From NCBI RefSeq assembly GCF_002043005.1, contig NZ_CP020330.1:1200501-1264500 (forward strand): DNA of 64,000 nt, read 5' to 3'. The first letter of the stretch is position 1. The number at the start of each line of letters is the position of its first letter. The stretch is from Martelella mediterranea DSM 17316 (GTDB taxonomy: Bacteria; Pseudomonadota; Alphaproteobacteria; Rhizobiales; Rhizobiaceae). The notes beneath the pieces were generated by a model. It had not been told where the DNA came from. It saw only the letters and a list, made by a program, of their open reading frames with translations, and did no database searches. Position numbers and translations under genes: made by a program. This document shows positions 54,660 to 62,250 of the stretch, one piece after another.

Positions 54660-56278
54660 CAGAACCACCCCATATCTTCGGTGAAATCGTCGCTGTCATA
54701 GATCGATCGGCCGGTATCGCCCGCCGCCGCGCGGCCCACGGCCATCGCACAGGCCACCGCGCCGTCAATGCGATCCTTGCTCTTGCCCTTGTGGAAGGCC
54801 GTGTTTCCAGCCGCGTCGACGTGAACCACGATGTTTTCGAAGTTCCAGCGCAACACCGGATGCCCGCCATGGATCAGCCGCCGGCCGAGAATGGCGCGCT
54901 CCAGCTCTTTCACGGCCGGGGCCATGGTCACCCAGCCCTGCCGCATCTCGACGGCCGGGAAGCCGTCCTCCTGAAGGTTGTTCAGCATGTTGCGCGCCAT
55001 GTGCGGGTCGAAGGCGATTTCCTGCACATTGAAGCGGGCGCAAAGCTCCCTGATCTGATCTTCGACAATCCGGTAGTCGACGACATTGCCAGGCGTCGGC
55101 GTGATGTAGCCCTGTTCGGCCCACTCAGGATAAGGAACGCCGTCACGTTCGGCCCGGCCGCGAAGATTGTCTTCCGGGCAGAAGAACCACGGATGAACGA
55201 TATAGCCGTCGCCATGCTCCCATGCGGCGACCACGGCGGTCAGGTCGTTGTTTGAGGAAAGGTCGACGGCAAGCCAGCACGGATATTCTTCCATCTCATC
55301 GATATCGACGGGGAAGGCACCCTGATCATAGACCAGCATATCCACGAAGGGATCGGCGGAATGGTCGAGCCATACATTCAGGTGAAGCTGGCGGAACGCC
55401 TCACGGTCGCCCGGGCGTTCCTTGGCCTCGCGCGCCATCTGGCGAAGCCCCTCAATGTCGGGGAAGCCTTCAGCAAGGCCGGGATTGGCGCGATACCATA
55501 GCTCTTCATCCAGCCAGTCGGCATCGCGCGGCGTTTCAAAGAGGATCGGAAGCGTCGCCGGATCGTCTATCTCGCCACGCGCGACCTTGCGTGCATAGTC
55601 GAAGAAATCATAGGCAACGTTTTCCTGCCCGCGCCCGGCGGTCGAGATCACCATGAGAAGCGATCCGGGGACTTTCACAAGCCCCGTGCGAACCACGTCC
55701 CATAGCTCACGCTTCTTCCAGGCATGCAGTTCATCGACCAGAGCAAACAAGGGGGTGCGGCCGTGCTGGGTTCCGGCGTCCGCTGAGATCGCTTCGAGAA
55801 AAGCGCCGGTCTTCGGGGCCGTCAGGCGGTTCTTGGAGTCCGTCAGTTTAAGCTTGCTTTCGGCGGTCGGGATCGCCCGGACGATACCGATTGCCTCATC
55901 ATAGGCGATGCGGGCTTGTTTGCGGTCAGACGCCGCGAAAATCGCCTCGCCACCATGGACGCGCTCCGGGCCGATGGTATGGAGAAGACCGAGCGCCGCG
56001 CCAAGCGAGGTTTTGCGGTTGCCGCGCGGAAGGAGCATTGCGACATTGCGAACAATTCTTCGGCCATCCTGATCGCAAGGGCCATAGATGCGCCGCACGA
56101 TCCGCTCCTGCCAGGGTTTGAGATCGAAAGCCCCTCCGGGAAGTCTGGATTTCGGATGTCGCAAAGCTCGCAGGAATTTGACGGCGCGCTCACCATAGCC
56201 GAAAGGGTCCGGAATATCCGACCCGTCATAAATCCATTCGGGATAGCCGTCACATGTCGAAGAGTGAGAGGAGGTCAT
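54659..56278 (-). CDS. Phage terminase large subunit
   Basis: ATPase and nuclease that packages DNA into the prohead. 539 residues. The ATPase has a Walker A-like MLLPRGNRKTSLGAAL near residue 82 and Walker B FALVDELHAW near residue 180, with ISTAGRG (coupling motif) near residue 210. The RNase H-like nuclease shows LAVDLSSNNDLT near residue 330, FDPHMARNM near residue 415 and KDRIDGAVACAMA near residue 505. All acidic residues expected for activity are present. The Walker loop has Arg where Gly is usual before Lys-Thr, a variant I believe is common in these phages. The start ATG at 56278 follows AGGA and overlaps the small subunit gene by 29 bp. Confidence 0.93.
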   Translation of the reverse strand: MTSSHSSTCDGYPEWIYDGSDIPDPFGYGERAVKFLRALRHPKSRLPGGAFDLKPWQERIVRRIYGPCDQDGRRIVRNVAMLLPRGNRKTSLGAALGLLHTIGPERVHGGEAIFAASDRKQARIAYDEAIGIVRAIPTAESKLKLTDSKNRLTAPKTGAFLEAISADAGTQHGRTPLFALVDELHAWKKRELWDVVRTGLVKVPGSLLMVISTAGRGQENVAYDFFDYARKVARGEIDDPATLPILFETPRDADWLDEELWYRANPGLAEGFPDIEGLRQMAREAKERPGDREAFRQLHLNVWLDHSADPFVDMLVYDQGAFPVDIDEMEEYPCWLAVDLSSNNDLTAVVAAWEHGDGYIVHPWFFCPEDNLRGRAERDGVPYPEWAEQGYITPTPGNVVDYRIVEDQIRELCARFNVQEIAFDPHMARNMLNNLQEDGFPAVEMRQGWVTMAPAVKELERAILGRRLIHGGHPVLRWNFENIVVHVDAAGNTAFHKGKSKDRIDGAVACAMAVGRAAAGDTGRSIYDSDDFTEDMGWF

Positions 56279-56663
56279 CGTCCTGTTCCTTTGGTGCCAT
56301 CCCGCCACGCGCTCGGCTGGCCGGTGTCAATCCCAACTCGGCGGAAAGCCGGATGATGATCGCCTGCGATTTCCCCAGAAGGCTGCAGGCGGGGTTTTGC
56401 TTCAGGCTCTCATCGGCCGACTTGATCAGAACGCCATGTTCATCGATGGCCCGTTGCGCCAGGCGCTCATTCCAGCGCGCCCGCACATAGGACTCGACGC
56501 TGCCAAGCATGGCTTCGGTCAGAAGCTTGCGGTCCACCAGGTCGCCGGCCACCGTCTTCCACTCCTCCAGCATGGTCGCATTCAGGCTTTCCGGCATCTC
56601 CGGAACCTCTGTCAGCGCGTCCTGTATTTCGCGCGGATCGGCCTTGCGGCCACGTGTGCTCAC
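56250..56663 (-). CDS. Phage terminase small subunit, P27 type
   Basis: DNA-recognition subunit that marks phage DNA for cutting. 137 residues. P27-family pattern: RGRKADPREIQDAL near residue 4, PEMPESLNATMLEEWKTVAG near residue 20, ESYVRARWNERLA near residue 55, and ELGLTPASRARGG near residue 108. The start is a GTG at 56663 with AGGAGG upstream. It overlaps the head closure gene stop by 4 bp (GTGA). An in-frame ATG at 56693 lies inside that gene. Confidence 0.9.
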   Translation of the reverse strand: MSTRGRKADPREIQDALTEVPEMPESLNATMLEEWKTVAGDLVDRKLLTEAMLGSVESYVRARWNERLAQRAIDEHGVLIKSADESLKQNPACSLLGKSQAIIIRLSAELGLTPASRARGGMAPKEQDDDLLSLFDM

Positions 56664-56989
56664 GGCGCTGCCTCCTGCCCGGTCGAAACGCACCGCAGCT
56701 CCAGCCCCTTGCGCCGCCCGATTTCCTTCACCTGCTTCAGGTCGAAGATCAGGCCGTCATGAATGATGCGATCGGCAGGCGTGATCCCGTCGCGCCAGCG
56801 AACCCGGAACACCACGGCCGTTTCATCGGTTGCGCCGTAGTCGCGCAGGAATTCATCCGTGCTGGCCTCGACTTTCTGAGCGCGAAGCGTATCAATATCT
56901 GTCCAGGTGAAGACGGGTGCGCCGTATTCATTCAGCGTTTGGGCGCTGCGCTGGATCGTGACGATCTGGTCGAGGTTGCCGGCTCTCAT
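56660..56989 (-). CDS. Phage head closure protein
   Basis: 109 residues, SPP1 gp16-like head-tail joining protein. The family pattern is MRAGNLDQIVTIQR at the N-terminus, EYGAPVFTWTDI near residue 22, then VVFRVRWRDGITPADRIIHD near residue 60 and FDLKQVKEIGRRKGLELRC near residue 82. It seals the connector after DNA is packaged. The start overlaps the DUF3168 gene stop by 4 bp. Confidence 0.88.
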   Translation of the reverse strand: MRAGNLDQIVTIQRSAQTLNEYGAPVFTWTDIDTLRAQKVEASTDEFLRDYGATDETAVVFRVRWRDGITPADRIIHDGLIFDLKQVKEIGRRKGLELRCVSTGQEAAP

Positions 56990-57396
56990 GCCGTCACCTC
57001 GACAAGCGCTTCAATGTTCACAATGCCATGGCTGAAATTGCCGCCCGGATCACGAAGGAAGCGGTCGCCGGAATAGAAGCAGTCGACGCAATGAAACCCG
57101 GTCGCGAGCGCCGGACGCCAGTTCGCCAGCATCACCCGGATAGACCAGGCAATCAGCTTTGCGCCTTCCAGCCCTTCTTCGCGCTTCCAGATATGAAGGT
57201 CCATGTAGATGCGCATGCGGTCGCGACCGATCGCCCCGTCATCGACGCTCTGCCCCTCGCCGATGACAATGGAGGGGTCTGGCGCGGGTCGCGCATTGCG
57301 GTCGAGAATGTTCGCCGCCGGAACGAGCGCGGTCATTGCCGGACTGGACGCGAGGCGATCGCGAATGGCTTTCTGAAGGGCAAGGTCCGCGCTCAT
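56986..57396 (-). CDS. DUF3168-type tail completion protein
   Basis: 136 residues of the tail terminator-like family found between gp10-type and tail tube genes. Patterns are ALQKAIRDRLASSPAMTALV near residue 6, RNARPAPDPSIVIGEGQS near residue 34, and IYMDLHIWKREEGLEGAKLI near residue 64. It is thought to close the tail at its head-proximal end. The start overlaps the gp10-like stop (TGATG). Its presence next to head closure and gp10 forms a normal neck cassette, even though the surrounding order is not normal. Confidence 0.82.
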   Translation of the reverse strand: MSADLALQKAIRDRLASSPAMTALVPAANILDRNARPAPDPSIVIGEGQSVDDGAIGRDRMRIYMDLHIWKREEGLEGAKLIAWSIRVMLANWRPALATGFHCVDCFYSGDRFLRDPGGNFSHGIVNIEALVEVTA

Positions 57397-57812
57397 CACT
57401 TGCCCCAATGCTTCTTGACAGCTTTCGAGGCGGCGCGCTTGGCGCGGCCGGTGATGCGCTTTTTCAGGAGCCGGTAGGCTGGCCAGAAGAACGGCTGGGC
57501 GTGAGCGGCTTTCGTTCCATATTCGACCAGGTGCGGATAGCGCACATCTTCATTGCCCACCGTGATGGCGACGGCGTTTTCAGGGACGGTAATTTCCCCG
57601 CCCGGCTGCGAGTAGCGTGGCGTTTGCTGTCCAGGTCCTGTAACGGCGATACTATCCTTCAGATCGCCCGTATCTTCCGGCGCAAGCCGCTTCATCGTCT
57701 CGGCAAGCTCGTTGCCGGATTTCAGCATGTCAGGGCCCAGCGCCTCGCGAACGTCCTTCGGGATCGCGTTCAGCCTGCGTTTCAGTCGAGAGATGCCGCC
57801 GTCATTCGCCAT
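57396..57812 (-). CDS. HK97 gp10-like neck/tail protein
   Basis: 138 residues. Patterns: SRLKRRLNAIPKDVREALGP near residue 7, KRLAPEDTGDLKDSIAV near residue 40, RYPHLVEYGTKAAHAQPFFW near residue 82, and a basic C-terminus. The HxxxxEYGTxxxxAxPFxxP-like signature is diagnostic of the HK97 gp10 family, which joins the neck to the tail. The ATG at 57812 begins 1 bp after the connector stop. Confidence 0.88.
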   Translation of the reverse strand: MANDGGISRLKRRLNAIPKDVREALGPDMLKSGNELAETMKRLAPEDTGDLKDSIAVTGPGQQTPRYSQPGGEITVPENAVAITVGNEDVRYPHLVEYGTKAAHAQPFFWPAYRLLKKRITGRAKRAASKAVKKHWGK

Positions 57813-57813
57813 G

Positions 57814-58119
57814 TCAGAAGCTCCAGTCCCGATATTCCCGGATGATTTCCCGGACCCCCAGCGGCATGGGGATGGCCGTGACGCCCACAATCACGGCCTC
57901 ACGGTTCTCATACCAATGGGCGGCGAGCTGCATGACGGCCTCGGCAAGAGACTCCGGAACATCCTCCTGTTCCGCGCCGCCATAGGTTTCCTCGATCTTG
58001 AAGCCCAGCAGGCGCTCGATATGGTTTTGCGCGGCCGCGATCTTCTTGCCGATCAGCGCGTCATCCTGATCGCCGGTAATGTTGAGGTGCGCCTTCATTT
58101 CATCGAGGGTGACGATCAT
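57814..58119 (-). CDS. Head-tail connector, gp6-like
   Basis: 101 residues, a small all-helical adaptor that binds under the portal ring. Patterns are TLDEMKAHLNITGDQDDALI at the N-terminus, AAAQNHIERLLGF near residue 28 and LAAHWYENREAVIVG near residue 64, then PLGVREIIREYRDW. The length and pattern fit the HK97 gp6 / phage connector family. It starts within the stop of the second tail-tube-like gene (ATGA). Confidence 0.9.
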   Translation of the reverse strand: MIVTLDEMKAHLNITGDQDDALIGKKIAAAQNHIERLLGFKIEETYGGAEQEDVPESLAEAVMQLAAHWYENREAVIVGVTAIPMPLGVREIIREYRDWSF

Positions 58120-58628
58120 GCCCGCATTCCTGTCTCGGGGTTGAACTCGCGGCCCTCGGGATCGAGGTGCACCATACTGGATTGGAACATCAGGCCGACT
58201 TCCGTCGCCAGGGCGATATTTGCCGCGTCGAGCACGTCATTCCACGAAACAGCGATCGCGACGAACAGGCGCTCGCTGCCGTTAGGGAACACAACCCGGA
58301 ACCCGTATGCCGGCTCGCCGTGATAGGCGGCCAAGAGCCGGTCATAGGCTTCATCGCCGTCCGATGCGCCCATTGAAAGCTGGAGCCGCGCCGGCCCGAT
58401 CGCAGTCTTCATATGGCCGGTTATCGGCCCGGCATCGGGTGCGGCCGGGTCCGGCAGGAGGATTTCTTCCAGCGCCCATTCGCCGCCGGCGCGGCCGATC
58501 GACTGAACGTCCGGAACTTCCAGCCAGGTCTCGCCGGAAAAGTCGCTCGCCGACACCCTGCGCGCCATCCATCCGGCGCGGGCAGCGCCGATATGGATCG
58601 TGGTTCCGGCGACGGCGAACAGCGACAT
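58116..58628 (-). CDS. Second tail-tube-like protein (paralogue)
   Basis: 170 residues. It shares with the upstream gene product the start MSLFAVAGTTIHIG, the segment SASDFSGETWLEVPDVQSIG near residue 26, a middle strand region and FPNGSERLFVAIAVSWNDVL near residue 115, then LDAANIALATEVGL. The upstream protein has DFTGETWVEIDDLENLG, PSERMFIAKVMS and FDEANSVMKLNISLG at the same places. It therefore looks like a tandem duplicate, possibly a tail tube variant, terminator or first ring. ATGs at 58628 and 58634 are both possible. Confidence 0.72.
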   Translation of the reverse strand: MSLFAVAGTTIHIGAARAGWMARRVSASDFSGETWLEVPDVQSIGRAGGEWALEEILLPDPAAPDAGPITGHMKTAIGPARLQLSMGASDGDEAYDRLLAAYHGEPAYGFRVVFPNGSERLFVAIAVSWNDVLDAANIALATEVGLMFQSSMVHLDPEGREFNPETGMRA

Positions 58629-58630
58629 GA

Positions 58631-59122
58631 TCAATCTCCCGTGGCGGCCGCGATCTTGACGACGTTGGAATTCACGCCCAGCGAGATATTCAGCTTCATC
58701 ACGCTGTTGGCCTCATCGAATGCTTCCGAAGCGCTCATCACCTTGGCGATGAACATCCGTTCCGAAGGCGTCGGATCGCTTCCGGTCGCCGGCGCATCGT
58801 TCAGCACCAGGCGGAAGGCGTAATCGTGTGGCGTCTTTTCGGCGGCGATCGCGGCGATCTGGCCGGGGTCGTCATTGTTGATGCCGCACACGACTTCCAT
58901 GGTTCCCGCCGAACGGGTGCCCTTCAGCGTCTTCCGCCGCGCCGCGTTGATGCCGTCGAAGTTGATCGTCTCCGAAGTGTCGCCCAGCGAGCCAAGGTTC
59001 TCCAGGTCGTCGATTTCAACCCAGGTTTCGCCCGTGAAGTCTGCGGCGGCAAAGTCGGCCTTCTGCTGCTCTTTCGGACCGCCGATATAGAGCTTGGCCC
59101 CGGCCGTTGGATAAAGGCTCAT
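58631..59122 (-). CDS. Phage tail tube protein
   Basis: 163 residues. MSLYPTAGAKLYIGG at the start, DFTGETWVEIDDLENLGSLG near residue 29, KGTRSAGTMEVVCGINNDDP near residue 65, and PHDYAFRLVLNDAP near residue 95 fit a tail tube protein of siphophage type. It should polymerise around the tape measure. It begins within the HNH gene stop (ATGA) with AAAGG upstream. It is followed 2 bp later by a related copy. Confidence 0.8.
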   Translation of the reverse strand: MSLYPTAGAKLYIGGPKEQQKADFAAADFTGETWVEIDDLENLGSLGDTSETINFDGINAARRKTLKGTRSAGTMEVVCGINNDDPGQIAAIAAEKTPHDYAFRLVLNDAPATGSDPTPSERMFIAKVMSASEAFDEANSVMKLNISLGVNSNVVKIAAATGD

Positions 59123-59481
59123 AATTTCACCTTTCTGGATGCGCGCCGCTCTTCCGATTGCTTGGCGCTGTTGTGACAGTGATGGCAAAGGGGTTGCCAG
59201 TTGGTGCGATCCCAAAACAGCCGCTGGTCGCCCCTGTGTGGGGTCTTGTGGTCAACCAGTTGGGCCGGCTTCCCGCAGCGGATGCAGAAGGGGTAGTCTT
59301 CAAGGAAGGCTTTGCTTTCCTTCTCCCACTGGCGGGTGTAACCCCGCTCGCGGGCATTCGGGCGCTTCCGGTCGAAGCTGGCCTTTCGGGCCTTGTCCCG
59401 CGCGGCCACGAACCTGCATTGCTCGCCCGTCATATGGGTGAGACCGCAATATCCACAAACGCGCGGGCCTTTCGTCGGCAT
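59119..59481 (-). CDS. HNH endonuclease
   Basis: 120 residues. The zinc and HNH motifs are CGYCGLTH near residue 9, FCIRCGKPAQLVDHKTPHRG near residue 66 (first His) and TNWQPLCHHCHNSAK near residue 93 (Asn and His). The CxxC pairs bind a structural zinc. In HK97-like phages such a nuclease stands beside the terminase and helps it cut cos DNA. Here it is separated from the terminase by seven genes, which is unusual. Confidence 0.9.
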   Translation of the reverse strand: MPTKGPRVCGYCGLTHMTGEQCRFVAARDKARKASFDRKRPNARERGYTRQWEKESKAFLEDYPFCIRCGKPAQLVDHKTPHRGDQRLFWDRTNWQPLCHHCHNSAKQSEERRASRKVKL

Positions 59482-59483
59482 GG

Positions 59484-59747
59484 TCACCACAATCCGTAGA
59501 AGGTGCCGGTCGTGCCGGTCGCCAGAACCCGAACCCCTCGAAAGGCCAGGGTCATTCCGGCCGTCATGGGATAGGGCAGATCAATGCCGCCCTCATCGCG
59601 GATGATCGCCGTTCCATCTTCGGCGCAGAAGATAGCCCGGGGGCGGATCGCCATATCTTCCGTGTCGCTCGGGACGATCTCGAAATGACGCTGACCGACT
59701 GCCATGGATGAAACGGCATAGCTGGCAAAGGGATCAAACTGAGCCAT
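59484..59747 (-). CDS. Small phage protein, spike-base-like
   Basis: 87 residues. HFEIVPSDTEDMAIRPRAIF near residue 21, CAEDGTAIIRDEGG, and FRGVRVLATGTTGTFYGLW at the C-terminus resemble the 'PSD...RAI...ATGTT' pattern of small beta-rich proteins annotated as head spike base in gene transfer agents. The match is by eye and is weak. It may sit on the capsid surface, as it lies just downstream of the capsid gene. Confidence 0.6.
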   Translation of the reverse strand: MAQFDPFASYAVSSMAVGQRHFEIVPSDTEDMAIRPRAIFCAEDGTAIIRDEGGIDLPYPMTAGMTLAFRGVRVLATGTTGTFYGLW

Positions 59748-59748
59748 G

Positions 59749-60135
59749 TCAGGCTACCGGACGTTCGGCGGCATGGCCCTTGACCAGCACCGCGCCGGCG
59801 GCGATCGAGGTTCCGCCGTTCTTCGTGACCACGAGCCGGATATAGCGCTTGAAGCCCTTGTACCCGACCTTCACCACCGCGTTTGCCTCGAGGCTGGCAG
59901 GCAGCGCGCCCTCGAGGTGATCGGCTTCGACATCGGTGAAATCGCCGCTCGTCGTCGTGTCCGACTCTTGCAGCTTGGCGGTGAAGTCGCCAGCCGAAGC
60001 GATCGCCCCGGTGTTGATCACAACGGCCGCGCTGCCGAAGCCGATCAGGTCCAGCGCTGCGCCCGTCACTGTCGCGGTCAGAACGGCCGGCGCAAGCGCC
60101 GCGACCGCTCCGATATTGTTCACAAGATCACGCAT
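59749..60135 (-). CDS. Conserved phage protein next to the capsid gene
   Basis: 128 residues, beta-rich, function unknown. Pattern: MRDLVNNIGAVAALAPAVLT, LIGFGSAAVVINTGAIASAG near residue 30, FTAKLQESDTTTSGDFTDV near residue 50, VGYKGFKRYIRLVVTKNGGT near residue 90. Similar small proteins are frequent directly after the major capsid gene in proteobacterial phages, so a head decoration or stabilising role is possible. AAGGA precedes the ATG. Confidence 0.68.
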   Translation of the reverse strand: MRDLVNNIGAVAALAPAVLTATVTGAALDLIGFGSAAVVINTGAIASAGDFTAKLQESDTTTSGDFTDVEADHLEGALPASLEANAVVKVGYKGFKRYIRLVVTKNGGTSIAAGAVLVKGHAAERPVA

Positions 60136-60195
60136 ATCGTGTTCCTTATCTGAGAGGCGGCAACCGCCGCCGTTGAAGTCGGGAAACGGCGACCC

Positions 60196-61350
60196 TTACG
60201 AGGTCGCCATCTTGAGTTTCTTGAACCGCGCGGCCTGAAGAACACGCCCGCCAACGCGCCGGGTGGCGTGAATGCGGGTGAGACCCTTCGTCGCGAGAAG
60301 GTAGGGGTTGACCAAAACGGAGAGGCCCACCCGATCAAGGATCCTGTAAGCCGAGAAATCGCCGTAGATGATCGGGAAGGCGTTGGCCACGACGTCGGGC
60401 ATGTCGACCATTTCGACCACGGGACGGCCGAGAATGGTTTCCGGCTGACCGGCCTGATAGGAAGGCTGCCAGAGATAGTTGCCGTTGCCATCCTTCAGCG
60501 TCCGGATGACGCCGAGCGTGGTGCCGTTCATGGCCCAGGAGCCGCGACCGCGATACGATGCTGGCAGCGAATACATGAGCTTGGTCATTGCATCGGCAGA
60601 AAGGTTCGTCGCATGGCCGTTGGCGAAAGAGGCGATATCCGGGTTGGTCATGAACCCTTCCGGCTGCTTCGCGCCCGTGCCGTTGACGAAGGCCGAACCT
60701 TCCTTCTGGCCGAAGTCTTCGGACAGTGCCAGGCGAACTTCGGTCTCGGCCTGCCCGGCGCTGTCTTCGAGAAGCTGCTTGGAGATATCGACATAGGTAT
60801 TCAGCTCATGAACCGGAATTTCTGCCTGGCCGAAACTGACCGTCGACTCCTCCTGATCCTCGGTTTCACCGCCCCACTTGGCATTTGTGATGCCGGTGCG
60901 CTTCGGATAGATGACGGAAGGCGAGCCGGTCGATCGCACCGACGCCACCGAACGGATCGGCGAGAACTCGACCAGATCGCGAATGAACTCGGACGACATT
61001 TCCGCCGGGGCGAAATAGCCGCCGCCAGGGTCGCTGGAAACCGTCAGCGCCTTGCGCTCTTCGGCCGGAAGCGCATCACCCCGACCGAGATAGATCGTGA
61101 ACGCCTTGCGCTCTTCGGTCGGCTCTTCGGTTTTCTTGTCGCCGCCCGGCCGGTTGGCCTTCGTCTCCAGCGCCTTCAAGCGCTCTTCGACCTTCGGGTC
61201 GACGCCCTTTTCCTCGACCTTCTTGAGGCATTCGTCGACTTCCTTCTTAACGCTGTCGATCGCCTTCATCACGATATCGTCAACGTTGCCTTCCTCGCCC
61301 TTCAGGATCAGCGCCGAGTTCCCCAGCGCCGGTTTGACTAAATGCTGCAT
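60196..61350 (-). CDS. HK97-fold major capsid protein
   Basis: 384 residues. Residues about 20-105 form a charged coiled-coil delta domain (DSVKKEVDECLKKVEEKGV, then EERLKALETKA) that scaffolds assembly and is cut off. The mature part begins around TVSSDPGGGYFAPAEMSSEF (residue 103), the classic HK97 start. It continues with IRSVASVRSTGSPSVIYPKR, EIPVHELNTYVDISKQLLED near residue 190, and GRPVVEMVDMPDVV near residue 318. GAGGGTGAG precedes the ATG at 61350. The protease gene is 7 bp upstream. Confidence 0.95.
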   Translation of the reverse strand: MQHLVKPALGNSALILKGEEGNVDDIVMKAIDSVKKEVDECLKKVEEKGVDPKVEERLKALETKANRPGGDKKTEEPTEERKAFTIYLGRGDALPAEERKALTVSSDPGGGYFAPAEMSSEFIRDLVEFSPIRSVASVRSTGSPSVIYPKRTGITNAKWGGETEDQEESTVSFGQAEIPVHELNTYVDISKQLLEDSAGQAETEVRLALSEDFGQKEGSAFVNGTGAKQPEGFMTNPDIASFANGHATNLSADAMTKLMYSLPASYRGRGSWAMNGTTLGVIRTLKDGNGNYLWQPSYQAGQPETILGRPVVEMVDMPDVVANAFPIIYGDFSAYRILDRVGLSVLVNPYLLATKGLTRIHATRRVGGRVLQAARFKKLKMATS

Positions 61351-61357
61351 AGGTTAC

Positions 61358-61858
61358 TCACCCTCTCAGTTGCGCCGCAGCGCGGTTAAGGGCTTCTGCC
61401 AGTTGCAGAGCCCTGATTACGGATTTCGCGCTGGTAACCCGTGCGCCGGGATGCATGCCGAAGGTGACAAGCGACACCTCCCAAAGATCGAGCTTGGTGA
61501 TTGTCCGCCCGCCGCCCTTGCGTGGGCTCGCCTTCCGGGTCTGGAAACCCACCGAAAGACCCTTGACCGCGCCGGCCTTGACCAGGGCGTGAACCTCGCG
61601 AGCGCGGGCGACATCATCGATCAGAAGCGAGCCCTTCACCTTCAGGCCTTCCTCGTCCTCCTCGGCCTCCGTCCAGGTTCCGACTGGATCATTCGGATCG
61701 TGACCGAACAGCATGGGCAGGGGCAGGGATGCGCCGGCGAAGGCACCTTTCTCGATCACGTCCCCGACGCGATCAGGAGAACCGAACGGCCAAGCCGTTC
61801 CTTCGATCAGTCCACCATCAAGCGCGGCCAGTTTCGTTTCGAAGAAGATCTTCTCCAT
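61358..61858 (-). CDS. HK97-type prohead protease
   Basis: Serine protease that removes the capsid delta domain during head maturation. 166 residues. Features are EGTAWPFGSPDRVGDVIEKG near residue 19, the His in PMLFGHDPNDPVGTW near residue 52, the Ser in AVKGLSVGFQTRKA near residue 98, and EVSLVTFGMHPGA near residue 127. The ATG at 61858 is preceded by GGAGG at seven bases. It follows the 129-aa gene with 2 bp between. Confidence 0.92.
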   Translation of the reverse strand: MEKIFFETKLAALDGGLIEGTAWPFGSPDRVGDVIEKGAFAGASLPLPMLFGHDPNDPVGTWTEAEEDEEGLKVKGSLLIDDVARAREVHALVKAGAVKGLSVGFQTRKASPRKGGGRTITKLDLWEVSLVTFGMHPGARVTSAKSVIRALQLAEALNRAAAQLRG

Positions 61859-61860
61859 GG

Positions 61861-62250
61861 TCACGCCTCCGGCCGGAAGTTGGCGCGGTCGCCGGCGAAG
61901 TCGTCGGCCTGCGCCTGAATCCACGCGACGGCGGAAAGGACGCGGACAATGGCCTTGTGCGTCATCGCGATCGACTTGCCGTCTTCCTCGATCTCCCAGC
62001 GGAGAACGCAGCGGGCGAGCATGTTCAGCCGGGCCTTTTCGCGGGCTTCCGCCGAAACCCTGCCGCGATCGTCGGCGGCTTCCGCGAGCTCATCCATCAT
62101 GGCGATGCGGGCGCGCCGCTGGGTGTCGCTGTCGGGGCCTGCCATCCAGAACCGCATGCCGGTCTTTTCCCCGGCCCACGGGTCGAGGATCTCAAGCATG
62201 CGGCCCTTGTCCTGATCGGCCGCGTTGGAAAAAACGTCACTCAGGTCCAT
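61861..62250 (-). CDS. Conserved phage protein between portal and protease
   Basis: 129 residues, function unknown. Patterns are MDLSDVFSNAADQDKGRMLE, KTGMRFWMAGPDSDTQRRAR near residue 29, DELAEAADDRGRVSAEAREK near residue 52 and LARCVLRWEIEEDGK near residue 77. The 'GPDS' segment recurs in a small-protein family of proteobacterial phages without known role. The ATG at 62250 follows AGGAG and overlaps the portal gene by 14 bp. Confidence 0.68.
   Translation of the reverse strand: MDLSDVFSNAADQDKGRMLEILDPWAGEKTGMRFWMAGPDSDTQRRARIAMMDELAEAADDRGRVSAEAREKARLNMLARCVLRWEIEEDGKSIAMTHKAIVRVLSAVAWIQAQADDFAGDRANFRPEA

Noticed and set aside
54659..56278. The changed Walker A loop (PRGNRKT) of the large terminase as a sign of inactivation
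   Set aside because: Lys-Thr and all acidic residues are kept, and I recall the same loop as frequent in alphaproteobacterial phage terminases, so it is probably a normal variant.
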